DNA from: Marinagarivorans sp. UBA5870
Lineage (GTDB): Bacteria; Pseudomonadota; Gammaproteobacteria; Pseudomonadales; Cellvibrionaceae
Assembly (NCBI GenBank): GCA_002432555.1
Contig: DJFO01000285.1
Span: 1-11,301, forward strand
Length of the DNA: 11,301 nt
Reading direction: 5' to 3'
Position numbers and translations under genes: made by a program. The notes under the pieces were generated by a model, which ran no database searches, was not told where the DNA came from, and saw nothing but the letters and a program-made list of their open reading frames with translations. This document shows, one piece after another, positions 1 to 7,214 of the stretch; position 1 is the stretch's first letter, and every line of letters begins with the position of its first letter.

Positions 1-403
1 CGATGTGCAGCGTGCCGATCTGCAATACGTGCGTCTGGCCCGCGCGGTGCCGCTGAGACAGCGCGATGCAGCGCGCCAGCAGTTCCGCGCCGGCGAACGG
101 CTTCACCAGGTAGTCGTCGGCACCGGCTTCCAATCCTTCCACTTTATCCTGCCAGTTACCGCGCGCAGTCAGAATCAGAATCGGGTATTGCTTGCCACTG
201 GCGCGGGCTTTCTTGATCAACTCGATGCCGTTGAGCACCGGCAGGCCAATGTCGACGATCGCCAGGTCGTAATCATATTCCTGGGCGAAATAAAGACCTT
301 CGCGTCCGTCGGCTGCCTGGTCTACAGCGAAGCTCTGCTGTGCTAGAAAATCCGTCAATTGCTTGCGAATCGTTTCTTCGTCTTCAACTACCAGCAAACG
401 CAT
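1..403 (-). CDS. OmpR/PhoP-family response regulator, receiver domain (C-terminus beyond left edge)
   Basis: This is the DNA-binding half of a two-component system; phosphorylation by a sensor kinase would control its activity as a transcription factor. The 134 visible residues form a complete receiver domain: acidic pocket E7/D8/E9 after the opening MRLLVV, phospho-acceptor D51 in IVDIGLP, T79 in LILTARG, and K101 in LVKPF. The sequence stops in the linker after about residue 115, so the winged-helix DNA-binding domain is not seen. Its assignment to the OmpR class rests on the receiver type, which resembles PhoP and QseB. The start ATG at 403 has a good ribosome binding site, GGAG at 413-410, six bases upstream. 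It lies 13 bp downstream of the PepSY gene, so the two are probably cotranscribed, and a histidine kinase gene is expected further left. Confidence 0.93.
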   Translation of the reverse strand, partial: MRLLVVEDEETIRKQLTDFLAQQSFAVDQAADGREGLYFAQEYDYDLAIVDIGLPVLNGIELIKKARASGKQYPILILTARGNWQDKVEGLEAGADDYLVKPFAGAELLARCIALSQRHRAGQTHVLQIGTLHI

Positions 404-416
404 ACACTGCTCCAAA

Positions 417-710
417 TTAAATGATGCGGCCGCTACTGCCGTCTACCGTGACGATCTTGATGCGGCCTCCGTCGAGGAGAAGTTTCACGCGGTACAGGGT
501 CCGGCCATCCGCGCTCACCTCGTCGACCTTGAGGACCTTGCCTCCATGAGCGGCCCGCGCTATGTCGGCGGCGCGCGACTTATCTGTACCACGCTCGCCT
601 TGAGCGTACTGCATATATGGGCTCTGCGGATCCGCCAGAGTGACTCTTGGGAGTGCCAATATCAAGGGAACCAACAAAGTTAAGATCAGTTTCTGTGCAA
701 ATGTCTTCAT
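417..710 (-). CDS. small secreted PepSY-domain protein
   Basis: A 97-residue protein with a signal peptide: positive residues near the start (K3, K7), a hydrophobic stretch of about residues 8-20, and a likely signal peptidase I site after TLA, near residue 26. The mature part is one PepSY-type repeat, running from about AADIARAAHGGKV through the VDEVSADGRTLYRVK strand to the closing VDGSSGRII. PepSY domains are small periplasmic modules, some of which inhibit peptidases or tune sensor kinases; no enzymatic residues are expected. The start is fixed because the codon just before ATG (713-711) is an in-frame TGA. No clear Shine-Dalgarno sequence precedes it, but a possible 44-codon ORF ends across this start. 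It is followed closely by the response regulator, so a role in signalling through that system is a reasonable inference. Confidence 0.82.
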   Translation of the reverse strand: MKTFAQKLILTLLVPLILALPRVTLADPQSPYMQYAQGERGTDKSRAADIARAAHGGKVLKVDEVSADGRTLYRVKLLLDGGRIKIVTVDGSSGRII

Positions 711-841
711 TCATCAAACCGGGCATGGTGCCTCGTACAATTGCTGATATATTGGACTGGTTGAACAGCCCGTTTGTCCCCAAGGACCCACTCCGGTCTA
801 AAATAAGCCACCACGGGCTCCGCACGAACTCTAAATCTCAT
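707..841 (-). CDS. possible small ORF coupled to the PepSY gene (doubtful)
   Basis: A 44-codon ORF opening MRFRVRAEPVVAY, basic, with no signal peptide, membrane segment or family I recognise. In its favour are a strong ribosome binding site, GGGAG at 851-847 with five bases before the ATG, and a stop codon (709-707) that overlaps the PepSY start in an ATGA arrangement, which is typical of translational coupling; the PepSY gene itself lacks an obvious binding site. Against it, the protein has no recognisable composition, it uses two rare AGA codons near its start, and ORFs this short arise by chance. It may be a leader peptide or simply accidental. Confidence 0.2.
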   Translation of the reverse strand: MRFRVRAEPVVAYFRPEWVLGDKRAVQPVQYISNCTRHHARFDE

Positions 842-1001
842 ATGCTCTCCCGGTTCGTTGCGCCGGCTGCGGCGTAGCGCACAAAATTCCGTTTTTCCTT
901 GCCCAGCGTAGACACGACAATAGCGCCGATTACCTGAATATAGCCTGAAGTCCGACCCACCGGGAGGCGGGTGAGGAGGGAGTCCTCCCGCTGGAAGACC
1001 A
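842..1001. other. intergenic stretch, no gene recognised
   Basis: Between the HAD gene stop and the possible small ORF I find no coding signal on either strand and no convincing promoter. If the small ORF is not real, the gene-free stretch extends to 711 and is about 290 bp long. It should hold the promoter for the PepSY and regulator genes, but I could not pick one out with adequate spacing. The only clear structure is the inverted repeat at 961-990. Confidence 0.5.
961..990 (-). terminator. GC-rich inverted repeat after the HAD gene, possible terminator
   Basis: CGGGAGG at 961-967 is complementary to CCTCCCG at 984-990 with a 16-base loop. An alternative tighter pairing is GGGAG (978-982) with CTCCC (985-989). 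It begins about 12 bases after the HAD stop codon, where a terminator would sit. There is no T-run on the transcribed side, so it is not a classical Rho-independent terminator. Confidence 0.22.
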
Positions 1002-1661
1002 TCAGCCGCCCAGGGTTTGGGTGAACCAATCGTGGACTTCGGCCAGCGTTCGGTACCGGAGCGCCGCTGGATCGCCGTCCGCCATCGAATGCAGCCGCAG
1101 ACAACGCATACTTGCCGCCCGCGCCGCTTTTTCGCCGTTATCACTGTCTTCGATGGCGATGCAATCCTGCGGGGCCACCCCCAACTGCTTAGCCGCCAGG
1201 AGGTAAACATCCGGAGCCGGTTTATTGTTCGCAACGTCGCTATTAGTCGCCACAGCTCGGAAGTACCGCGCGAACCCATGAAAGTTTAAGCTGCTGCGCA
1301 CTTCGTCCCGGTCGGCACCCGACGCTATGGCCAGGGGAATGTCCAGGCAGTGGAGATACTCAAGCAGGGGTGCCACTTCCGGCATGAGCGGATAGGCACT
1401 GCTTGTCAAGAATTCCCGCAGAAGTTTTTGTTTGGCCGACAGTAGTGCGTCGGGATTCGTATCGAGGTTAAACTTGCCGACTAACCATTGGGCGGATACG
1501 CGCGAGGGCATGCCGGAGAGGTGGTGGGCGTAGTCATCCCATGCGAGGCTCGCTCCGTAAGCTTCCAGAACAGCGTTCCAGCAACGCAAATGCACGGGTT
1601 CGGAATTTACCAGGGTGCCATCGTGGTCAAAAATTACGGCTTTGACTGTGTTTTGGGACAT
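1002..1661 (-). CDS. HAD-superfamily phosphatase (beta-phosphoglucomutase/phosphatase-like)
   Basis: A 219-residue member of the haloacid dehalogenase superfamily, probably a cytoplasmic phosphatase or phosphomutase acting on a small phosphorylated metabolite. The motifs are all present: motif I DHDGTL with nucleophile D12 and acid/base D14, motif II S114 in AIASGAD, motif III K147 in NNKPAPDVY, and motif IV E171-D172 in IEDSDNG. Residues about 18-85 form a helical C1 cap, which sets substrate choice; I cannot name the substrate. The relatives it resembles include YqaB/YfbT-type sugar phosphatases. The start at 1661 was chosen because the DHDGT motif then lies at the usual distance from the N-terminus and GAGGA lies 11 bases upstream; an in-frame ATG at 1730 would add 23 unrelated-looking residues. 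It is transcribed divergently from the retropepsin operon. Confidence 0.88.
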   Translation of the reverse strand: MSQNTVKAVIFDHDGTLVNSEPVHLRCWNAVLEAYGASLAWDDYAHHLSGMPSRVSAQWLVGKFNLDTNPDALLSAKQKLLREFLTSSAYPLMPEVAPLLEYLHCLDIPLAIASGADRDEVRSSLNFHGFARYFRAVATNSDVANNKPAPDVYLLAAKQLGVAPQDCIAIEDSDNGEKAARAASMRCLRLHSMADGDPAALRYRTLAEVHDWFTQTLGG

Positions 1662-1701
1662 GAAACTATTTTTCCTCGACTGGGGGACCAAAGCAAAGCG
1701 A

Positions 1702-1730
1702 AGTTTACACAGTCGACCAAAACGCCACAA
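1702..1730 (-). promoter_or_regulatory. candidate sigma70 promoter for the HAD gene
   Basis: On the minus strand TTGTGG (1730-1725) and TAAACT (1707-1702) are separated by 17 bases, about 40 bp upstream of the HAD start. The match to consensus is weak (three of six and four of six), so this is only a candidate in the divergent intergenic region 1662-1850. I found no good promoter there for the plus-strand operon. Confidence 0.25.
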
Positions 1731-1850
1731 ATGTAGGCACTAAGCTTTGGCTGAAATCGTTGCGATTGTCCGCTGTTCACCGCAGCGCGCTGCAGAGGAC
1801 AGCAAGTTAATAAACCGCGTCTTGCGGGGTGGAGAGGCAGATATATAAAT

Positions 1851-2651
1851 ATGAGAATCGTGCTGAAGTTATTCGTGACGGCGGCGGCCGTTGTTTCGCT
1901 TGGGTGTACTTCCAGTCGCTCCGTAAGTCAGCTGACGGACGCCCAGCGCGACACAGCACACTTAGTTATGCAGCAGGCGGAGCAGTTGGAGTTGCAGCGC
2001 CAGCACTTGGTTGCTTTGCAGGAAGAGCGCAGCCATATCCATCAGGAATTGGCGAGTCTGCGTGTTGAGCTGGAGGGGCTGCGCCAAGCAAACTCTGCGC
2101 GCGCGCCGCAGCCCGCCGCGAAACCGGCAGTGCGCGCGAACGGCGCCCCGGTTGCGAAAAATTCACCACGGCATAACCTTCCGCAGTTCGACGAATCCGG
2201 CAAAGTGATCCTCGGTAAAGAGGAGTGGGTTTGGTTCGATCTGCTGGGACGCAGCGTTAAGGCTAGAGTGGATACTGGGGTAAAAGCCTCGGTGGTCTAC
2301 GCCGCCGATATTCAGCTGTTCGAGCGCAACGGCGACCAATGGGTACGTTTTGGTCTCACGATCGGCCGTGATGGCGAGCTGTCCGCCGACACGCCGGCCG
2401 CCTTCGAAGCGCCGTTGTTGCGACGGGTGAAGGTCCGCGCGGCTAACGGCGGCGAGGCCGAGAGCCGGCCGGTGGTGCGCCTGAAAATCAAACTCGGAGA
2501 TTTAAAAGAAGACACTGAATTTGTTCTCGTACGACGCGCTACAAGCGGTCTTCCGGTGGTACTCGGCCGGTCCTTCTTGCGTGATCTCGCCGTGGTAGAT
2601 ACCACTCGCAAATACACACAGAATAAAAACACCGAGAGTTCTTCCCTATGA
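1851..2651 (+). CDS. lipoprotein with retropepsin-like (RimK-associated zinc protease family) domain
   Basis: A 266-residue probable lipoprotein. Residues 1-18 form a signal sequence ending in VSLG before C19, a slightly non-standard lipobox; residue 20 is Thr rather than Asp, so outer-membrane sorting is likely. Residues 25-82 are rich in Gln, Glu and Leu and look like a coiled coil, and residues 84-105 are an Ala/Pro linker. Residues about 115-255 match the family named 'ATP-dependent zinc protease' (Pfam Zn_protease), now seen as a retropepsin-like aspartic fold: the D141-T142-G143 active motif followed by VKAS, and the conserved VVLGRSFL at 236-243 with VDTTRKY after it. The start has GGAGAGG at 1831-1837, 13 bases upstream. 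The stop overlaps the next start as ATGA. In this family the domain is usually found beside ATP-grasp ligases, as here. The substrate is unknown, and proteolytic activity is inferred from the motif. Confidence 0.88.
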   Translation: MRIVLKLFVTAAAVVSLGCTSSRSVSQLTDAQRDTAHLVMQQAEQLELQRQHLVALQEERSHIHQELASLRVELEGLRQANSARAPQPAAKPAVRANGAPVAKNSPRHNLPQFDESGKVILGKEEWVWFDLLGRSVKARVDTGVKASVVYAADIQLFERNGDQWVRFGLTIGRDGELSADTPAAFEAPLLRRVKVRAANGGEAESRPVVRLKIKLGDLKEDTEFVLVRRATSGLPVVLGRSFLRDLAVVDTTRKYTQNKNTESSSL

Positions 2652-4177
2652 GTAAGTCGGCGCCTTCCACTCGGGTTCCCCTCTATATACTGGTACTCGC
2701 TCTGCTGGGTGCAGGCCTTTCTTTAACCTTTTATCGCCACTATGTTTTCGACGTGCCCTGGTTGCCGGATGCCCGGCGGCAGATCTGGTCCATAGAAGCG
2801 AAAGTCGAGTTTGAGGCGCTGGCGGCGCCAGTCAAATTATCCCTTGCAGTGCCGGATAATCAGCCCGGCTTTGAACGAGTGTCGGAACACACGGCGAGTC
2901 CTGGTTACGGGTTGGCATTTGTCGATGAGGGGGTGAAACGGCGGGCGGAATGGTCGATCCGCGAGGCGGTTGGCAAGCAGACCTTGTACTATCAGGTCGA
3001 TATGCTGTTCGATGAAAACAGCTTCAGCACCCCGGTGGGCACGCCCCCTCCCATAGAGACCATAACCTATACCGGCCCCGAGGAAACCGCCGTAACCCAG
3101 CTGTTGCAGCGGGCGCGTTCCCGTTCGGCGGATGCGTTCACCATGACGCGGGAGCTGATTGCGGAGTTCAACAATGAGGCCCAATTGGCGCAATTGCTCG
3201 TGCAGCAGAAATCGCGCGAGCGCCGGTTGGTGGAAATGCTGAATATCGCCGGCATTCCGGCGCGAGTGGTCCAGACCCTGTATCTGGAAGATGGCCGCCG
3301 CCGCCAGTCCCTGGTGAGCTATCTGCAAGTTTTTTCCGGTAGCGAATACGCCCTATTCGACCCCCAGTCCGGGCATCAAGGCCAGGTGACCAACCAGCTG
3401 TTGTGGGAGCAAAATTCCGGTTCGCTGATCGACCTGGAGGGCGGTCGCGATTCGCGCGTGAGTTTCTCCATTATCAGCCAGGAGGTTCCGGCCTCGCGCA
3501 TTTACCAGGAAAAAGTCGCTCACTTGAAAAACGCCATGGATTTTTCCATACACAGTCTGCCGCTGGAAGAGCAGACCATGTTCAAGGGCATTTTGCTGAT
3601 ACCGGTCGGCGTGCTGGTGGTGGTCATCATGCGCATCCTCGTCGGCCTGCGAACATCGGGGACCTTTATGCCCGTGTTGATAGCGCTCGCATTCATTCAA
3701 ACTAGCCTGATTACCGGTCTCGTTGGTTTTTTTCTGATCGTCGGTGTCGGCCTGATAATCCGCGCTTATCTGTCGCGCCATAATCTGCTATTGGTTGCGC
3801 GTATTTCGGCGGTGATTATTTCGGTAATTATCATAATTGCCGTGTTTTCCATTCTGGCTTACGGCTTGAATTTGGCGGAGGGTCTGAAGATCACCTTCTT
3901 CCCCATGATTATTTTGTCTTGGACCATAGAGCGCATGTCGATTCTGTGGGAAGAGGAGGGGGCCAAAGAGGTACTGGTGCAAGGCGGGGGATCGCTGTTG
4001 GTGGCGGTGCTTGCCTATCTGGTGATGATCAACCCGATCATTCGCCACCTGATGTTCAACTTTATCGGTCTGCAATTGGTGTTCATGGCACTCGTGCTTT
4101 TGTGCGGCAATTACACAGGATACAGGTTGAGCGAGCTGCGCCGCTTTAAACCGCTGGTGGAAGTCAAACAGCCATGA
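2648..4177 (+). CDS. inner-membrane protein with inactive transglutaminase-like domain and multi-TM C-terminus
   Basis: A 509-residue membrane protein. One N-terminal helix (about residues 11-29) leads to a periplasmic region of some 280 residues containing a transglutaminase-like fold; the stretch NIAGIPARVVQTLYLEDG (199-216) is the part that follows the catalytic cysteine helix in active enzymes. No cysteine exists in this domain: the only one in the whole protein is C486, inside the last membrane helix, so the domain cannot work by the usual Cys-His-Asp mechanism. Residues 314-490 contain about six or seven hydrophobic helices (roughly 314-333, 338-352, 354-373, 384-408, 414-427, 446-463, 469-487). 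This matches the 'inactive transglutaminase fused to 7 TM helices' family. It overlaps both neighbours by four bases (ATGA), so strict coexpression is likely. A binding, sensing or transport role is inferred. Confidence 0.88.
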   Translation: MSKSAPSTRVPLYILVLALLGAGLSLTFYRHYVFDVPWLPDARRQIWSIEAKVEFEALAAPVKLSLAVPDNQPGFERVSEHTASPGYGLAFVDEGVKRRAEWSIREAVGKQTLYYQVDMLFDENSFSTPVGTPPPIETITYTGPEETAVTQLLQRARSRSADAFTMTRELIAEFNNEAQLAQLLVQQKSRERRLVEMLNIAGIPARVVQTLYLEDGRRRQSLVSYLQVFSGSEYALFDPQSGHQGQVTNQLLWEQNSGSLIDLEGGRDSRVSFSIISQEVPASRIYQEKVAHLKNAMDFSIHSLPLEEQTMFKGILLIPVGVLVVVIMRILVGLRTSGTFMPVLIALAFIQTSLITGLVGFFLIVGVGLIIRAYLSRHNLLLVARISAVIISVIIIIAVFSILAYGLNLAEGLKITFFPMIILSWTIERMSILWEEEGAKEVLVQGGGSLLVAVLAYLVMINPIIRHLMFNFIGLQLVFMALVLLCGNYTGYRLSELRRFKPLVEVKQP

Positions 4178-5193
4178 ACGTTTTCACGCAGTTGGGGCAG
4201 TTCTGGCGGCAGCGCACTCGTTACGGCCGCCTCGCAACCAAAGGTATATTGGGGATGAATTGCCGCAATATTCGTTACATCAGCCGTTACAACCCGCGGT
4301 CCAATTTCCCTTTGGTCGACGATAAATTGAAGACCAAAAATCTCGCGTTGGAGCACGGTGTCAATGTGCCCGATCTAATCGGCGTGATCGACAATCAGCA
4401 TGACGTGCCCAAAATCGCTCAAATTACCGCCGGCATCAATGGATTCTGCATCAAACCCGCCAAGGGTTCGGGTGGTAAGGGAATACTCGTCATCGACAGG
4501 GTTATTGACGGCGTATTTTATAAAACGAACGGCCAGCCAGTGTCGATGCCGGACATTCAGCGACATATTTCCAATATCCTCGCCGGCCTTTTTTCCTTAG
4601 GCGGGAAAACCGATTTTGCTCTGGTGGAATCCCTGATTAAGGTCGACGACGCGTTTTTGCAGTACACCCACGAGGGTGTGCCCGACCTGCGGGTCATAGT
4701 GTTTCGCGGCTTCCCGGTCATGTCCATGATGCGTTTATCCTGCGCCTCATCCAAAGGCAAGGCGAATTTGCACCAGGGGGCAGTGGGCGTGGGTATCTCC
4801 ATGGACAGTGGGCGCGCCGTTCGCGCGGTGCAGAGTGGGCGGCCCGTCACCCACCATCCGGATACCAAACAGGCCTTAGTAGAGCTGGTGGTGCCCCAAT
4901 GGATTGCGATGCTGGAGTTGGCTTGCGCGTGTTACGACATGACCGGCCTGGGTTACCTTGGGGTGGATCTGGTGCTCGACAAACACCGCGGCCCATTATT
5001 GCTCGAGCTCAACGCGCGCCCGGGACTGTCCATTCAGGTCGCCAACGACGCCGGCTTGCTGCCGCGCCTGCGCCTCGTCGAGTCCATCAAGAAGCCGGAA
5101 AAATACCCGATCGTCGAACGGGTTGCCTACTCCCGCGCGCATTTTGCCGCAGCGTCCCAGCTGCAATCCGCATCATCGAGTAAATCCGCCTAG
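4174..5193 (+). CDS. ATP-grasp amide ligase, alpha-L-glutamate ligase-like (RimK-related)
   Basis: A 339-residue cytoplasmic enzyme that should use ATP to activate a carboxylate as an acyl phosphate and join it to an amine. ATP-grasp signatures are in order: K94 in FCIKPAKGSGGKGILVI with the glycine-rich loop 98-103, D171-R173 in VPDLRVIVF, D265 in GYLGVDLV, and the metal-binding LELNARPG at 277-284. The family is annotated 'alpha-L-glutamate ligase-like', related to RimK, which adds glutamates to ribosomal protein S6; the real substrate of this branch is not established. It has no signal or membrane segment, so it works on the opposite side of the membrane from the retropepsin domain. Its start overlaps the preceding stop (ATGA), with GGAAG about 10 bases upstream. 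The Ser/Ala-rich tail after residue 325 is probably disordered. Confidence 0.88.
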   Translation: MNVFTQLGQFWRQRTRYGRLATKGILGMNCRNIRYISRYNPRSNFPLVDDKLKTKNLALEHGVNVPDLIGVIDNQHDVPKIAQITAGINGFCIKPAKGSGGKGILVIDRVIDGVFYKTNGQPVSMPDIQRHISNILAGLFSLGGKTDFALVESLIKVDDAFLQYTHEGVPDLRVIVFRGFPVMSMMRLSCASSKGKANLHQGAVGVGISMDSGRAVRAVQSGRPVTHHPDTKQALVELVVPQWIAMLELACACYDMTGLGYLGVDLVLDKHRGPLLLELNARPGLSIQVANDAGLLPRLRLVESIKKPEKYPIVERVAYSRAHFAAASQLQSASSSKSA

Positions 5194-5219
5194 GCTCTGT
5201 GCGGAGTTGCACAATTTTT
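5185..5219 (+). terminator. weak candidate terminator at the end of the three-gene operon
   Basis: TCCGC (5185-5189) pairs with GCGGA (5201-5205) across an 11-base loop that includes the ligase stop codon, and a run of five Ts follows at 5215-5219 after a nine-base gap. The stem is short and the T-run distant, so termination here is only possible. Confidence 0.2.
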
Positions 5220-5244
5220 AAGCTAACGCACACGGCGACACGCC

Positions 5245-5253
5245 TGTTATACT
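5245..5253 (+). promoter_or_regulatory. extended -10 promoter of proA
   Basis: TGTTATACT contains the extended -10 element TG followed by one base and TATACT (5248-5253), five of six to consensus. It lies about 38 bp upstream of the proA start, so transcription would begin near 5260 with a 5' leader of about 30 bases. No good -35 box is visible at 16-18 bp upstream, which fits an extended -10 promoter. Confidence 0.6.
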
Positions 5254-5290
5254 GCGCCGCTGCCCAACTCGAGTTTTTTCATCAGTCCCC

Positions 5291-6547
5291 ATGAATGTGC
5301 AAGATTATATGATCCAGATCGGGCAGCAAGCCCGATCTGCGTCCCGCCTCCTCGCCACCGCCACTACGGCGATAAAAAACAGCGCTTTACAAGCTATTGC
5401 AGAGCAGATACGTCTTTCTCGCGCCGCCCTGGCCGACGCTAACGGCATAGACATGGCCAATGGTCGCCGCCAGGGCTTGGACGCGGCGCTCTTGGACCGG
5501 CTGGAACTGACGCCGGCGCGGGTCGACAGCATGATCGAGGGTCTGCTGCAGGTAGCCGCACTACCGGATCCCTGCGGGGAGATTACAGATCTGAAGTTTC
5601 GCCCCAGCGGCATCCAGGTCGGTAAAATGCGTGTTCCCCTGGGTGTGGTGGGAATTATTTACGAGTCGCGACCGAACGTGACGGTGGACGCGGCGAGCCT
5701 CTGCTTGAAATCCGGGAACGCCGCCATACTGCGCGGCGGCAGCGAAGCCATAGCGTCGAACCGCGCAATCGCGGTGTGTATTCAAGCGGGCCTTCGGCAG
5801 GCGGGTTTGCCAGAGTCGGCGGTGCAGGTCATCGAGACGACTGATCGGGCGGCGGTAGGGGCCATGATCACCCTACCAGAGTATGTTGATGTCATCGTTC
5901 CCCGGGGCGGGCGCGGGCTGATTGAGCGGATCGCGGGTGAGGCCAAGGTGCCGGTGATCAAACATCTGGACGGGGTGTGCCACGTCTATATAGACGCCGC
6001 GGCGGATTTGGACAAAGCCTTTCGAATCGCTTTCAACGCGAAAACGCACCGGTACGGTGTATGTAATGCCATGGAGACATTGCTCGTAGACCGAGCGGTA
6101 GCCGCCGATATTCTTCCCAAGCTCGCCGAAGCCTACGCCGCTAAAGGCGTGGAGCTGCGCGGCTGCGATGGCACTCAAGCCCTGCTACCCGGCATTCAGC
6201 CGGCGCAGGAGGAAGACTGGTATGCGGAATATCTCGCGCCCATTCTCGCGATTCGTATTGTTGAGGGAATCGACCAGGCGATCGAGCATATCAATCGTTA
6301 CGGCTCCCAACACACGGACGCCATAGTGACGGAAAATTACGGGCGGGCTCGCCAATTTATGGCCGTGGTGGATTCTAGCTCGGTCATGGTGAACGCATCG
6401 ACCCGGTTTGCCGACGGTTTCGAATACGGCCTCGGGGCTGAAATAGGCATTTCCACGGATAAAATTCACGCCCGCGGCCCGGTCGGGCTGGAGGGTCTCA
6501 CGTCCCAGAAATGGATCGTGTTTGGCGACGGGCATATCCGCCAGTGA
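5291..6547 (+). CDS. proA: gamma-glutamyl phosphate reductase
   Basis: A 418-residue cytoplasmic enzyme of the aldehyde dehydrogenase superfamily. It reduces gamma-glutamyl phosphate with NADPH to glutamate semialdehyde, the second step of proline synthesis. Typical blocks are visible: [21 protein letters not shown] near residue 117, [15 protein letters not shown], the [11 protein letters not shown] loop, and the catalytic cysteine C258 in [13 protein letters not shown]. The length is normal (about 415-420). The start gives the expected opening [17 protein letters not shown]; no strong ribosome binding site precedes it. proB is not adjacent, which is usual in this group, where proB lies near the obg/rpmA region. 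The stop overlaps the nadD start by one base (TGATG), so nadD translation is probably coupled. The gene opens the rightward cluster. Confidence 0.97.
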   Translation: MNVQDYMIQIGQQARSASRLLATATTAIKNSALQAIAEQIRLSRAALADANGIDMANGRRQGLDAALLDRLELTPARVDSMIEGLLQVAALPDPCGEITDLKFRPSGIQVGKMRVPLGVVGIIYESRPNVTVDAASLCLKSGNAAILRGGSEAIASNRAIAVCIQAGLRQAGLPESAVQVIETTDRAAVGAMITLPEYVDVIVPRGGRGLIERIAGEAKVPVIKHLDGVCHVYIDAAADLDKAFRIAFNAKTHRYGVCNAMETLLVDRAVAADILPKLAEAYAAKGVELRGCDGTQALLPGIQPAQEEDWYAEYLAPILAIRIVEGIDQAIEHINRYGSQHTDAIVTENYGRARQFMAVVDSSSVMVNASTRFADGFEYGLGAEIGISTDKIHARGPVGLEGLTSQKWIVFGDGHIRQ

Positions 6548-7200
6548 TGGCGTCTTGCACGCTCTACCTCGGGGGCACTTTCAATCCGGTTCACATAGGG
6601 CACACGCGCCTAGCGTTGGAGTGCCACCTCCGCACGGGCGCCAGGGTTATGTTTGTTCCCTGTGGCGACCCGCCGCATAAGCCCGCTCCGCAAATCGCTT
6701 TAGCGCATCGGCTAGCCATGTTGGACCTCGCGGTAACCGAGTTGAACCACTTCGCCAGGGACAGAAGTCGACCCAGCTTTGGTGTGGAGCTTTGCGAAAC
6801 GGTGGGGGAAGGCCCGTCTTATACCCTCACCACTCTGCAAACTTTAAGGCGGAGGGATCCTTACGGGCTGCTCGTTTGGGTGATCGGAATGGACAGTCTG
6901 GCATCGCTGCAACAGTGGCACCGTTGGATGGAATTGACGGACCTCGCCAATCTTTTGGTCGTCAATCGGCCCGGTTGGAGTCGCCCGTCAGACGGGCCGG
7001 TTGCCGCTTGGGTAGCTCAACGCGAGGTCCATTTGGACCAGCTCACGCCAAGCGGCGGCATCGCGTTCCTGGACACTACACCGCTGGCAGTATCATCGAC
7101 CCAGTTGCGTCGGCAACTGGCGGATGGCCTGCCGGGCAAATATTTGATCCCCGAGGGGGTCTATCACTATGTGCAAGAACATCAACTCTATTACTCCTAG
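6547..7200 (+). CDS. nadD: nicotinate-nucleotide adenylyltransferase
   Basis: A 217-residue cytoplasmic enzyme that joins nicotinate mononucleotide to AMP from ATP, giving deamido-NAD, the last but one step of NAD synthesis. The nucleotidyltransferase motif GGTFNPVHIGH is at residues 9-19, where H16 and H19 bind the ATP phosphates, and the second signature SSTQLR is at 183-188. The start at 6547 was preferred over an in-frame ATG at 6511, because it places the motif at the usual distance from the N-terminus and creates a TGATG overlap with the proA stop. The final residues YHYVQEHQLY are also typical. It is followed after 14 bases by rsfS, an arrangement widely kept in gammaproteobacteria. 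Confidence 0.96.
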   Translation: MASCTLYLGGTFNPVHIGHTRLALECHLRTGARVMFVPCGDPPHKPAPQIALAHRLAMLDLAVTELNHFARDRSRPSFGVELCETVGEGPSYTLTTLQTLRRRDPYGLLVWVIGMDSLASLQQWHRWMELTDLANLLVVNRPGWSRPSDGPVAAWVAQREVHLDQLTPSGGIAFLDTTPLAVSSTQLRRQLADGLPGKYLIPEGVYHYVQEHQLYYS

Positions 7201-7214
7201 AAGTCACACCCCCT

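Noticed and set aside
707..1279. Long minus-strand ORF of 190 codons across the HAD 3' end and the following gap
   Set aside because: It overlaps the HAD gene in another frame, its composition (Arg/Trp/Pro-rich) is unlike a real protein, and HAD has all catalytic motifs. Only its last 44 codons were kept as a doubtful small ORF.
2837..3328. Antisense ORF of 163 codons in the transglutaminase-like gene
   Set aside because: It is fully inside a recognisable gene, and no family or ribosome binding site supports it.
6511..6546. Earlier in-frame ATG for nadD
   Set aside because: It would add 12 residues encoded by the proA end, and the GGTFNPVHIGH motif normally lies near residue 10.
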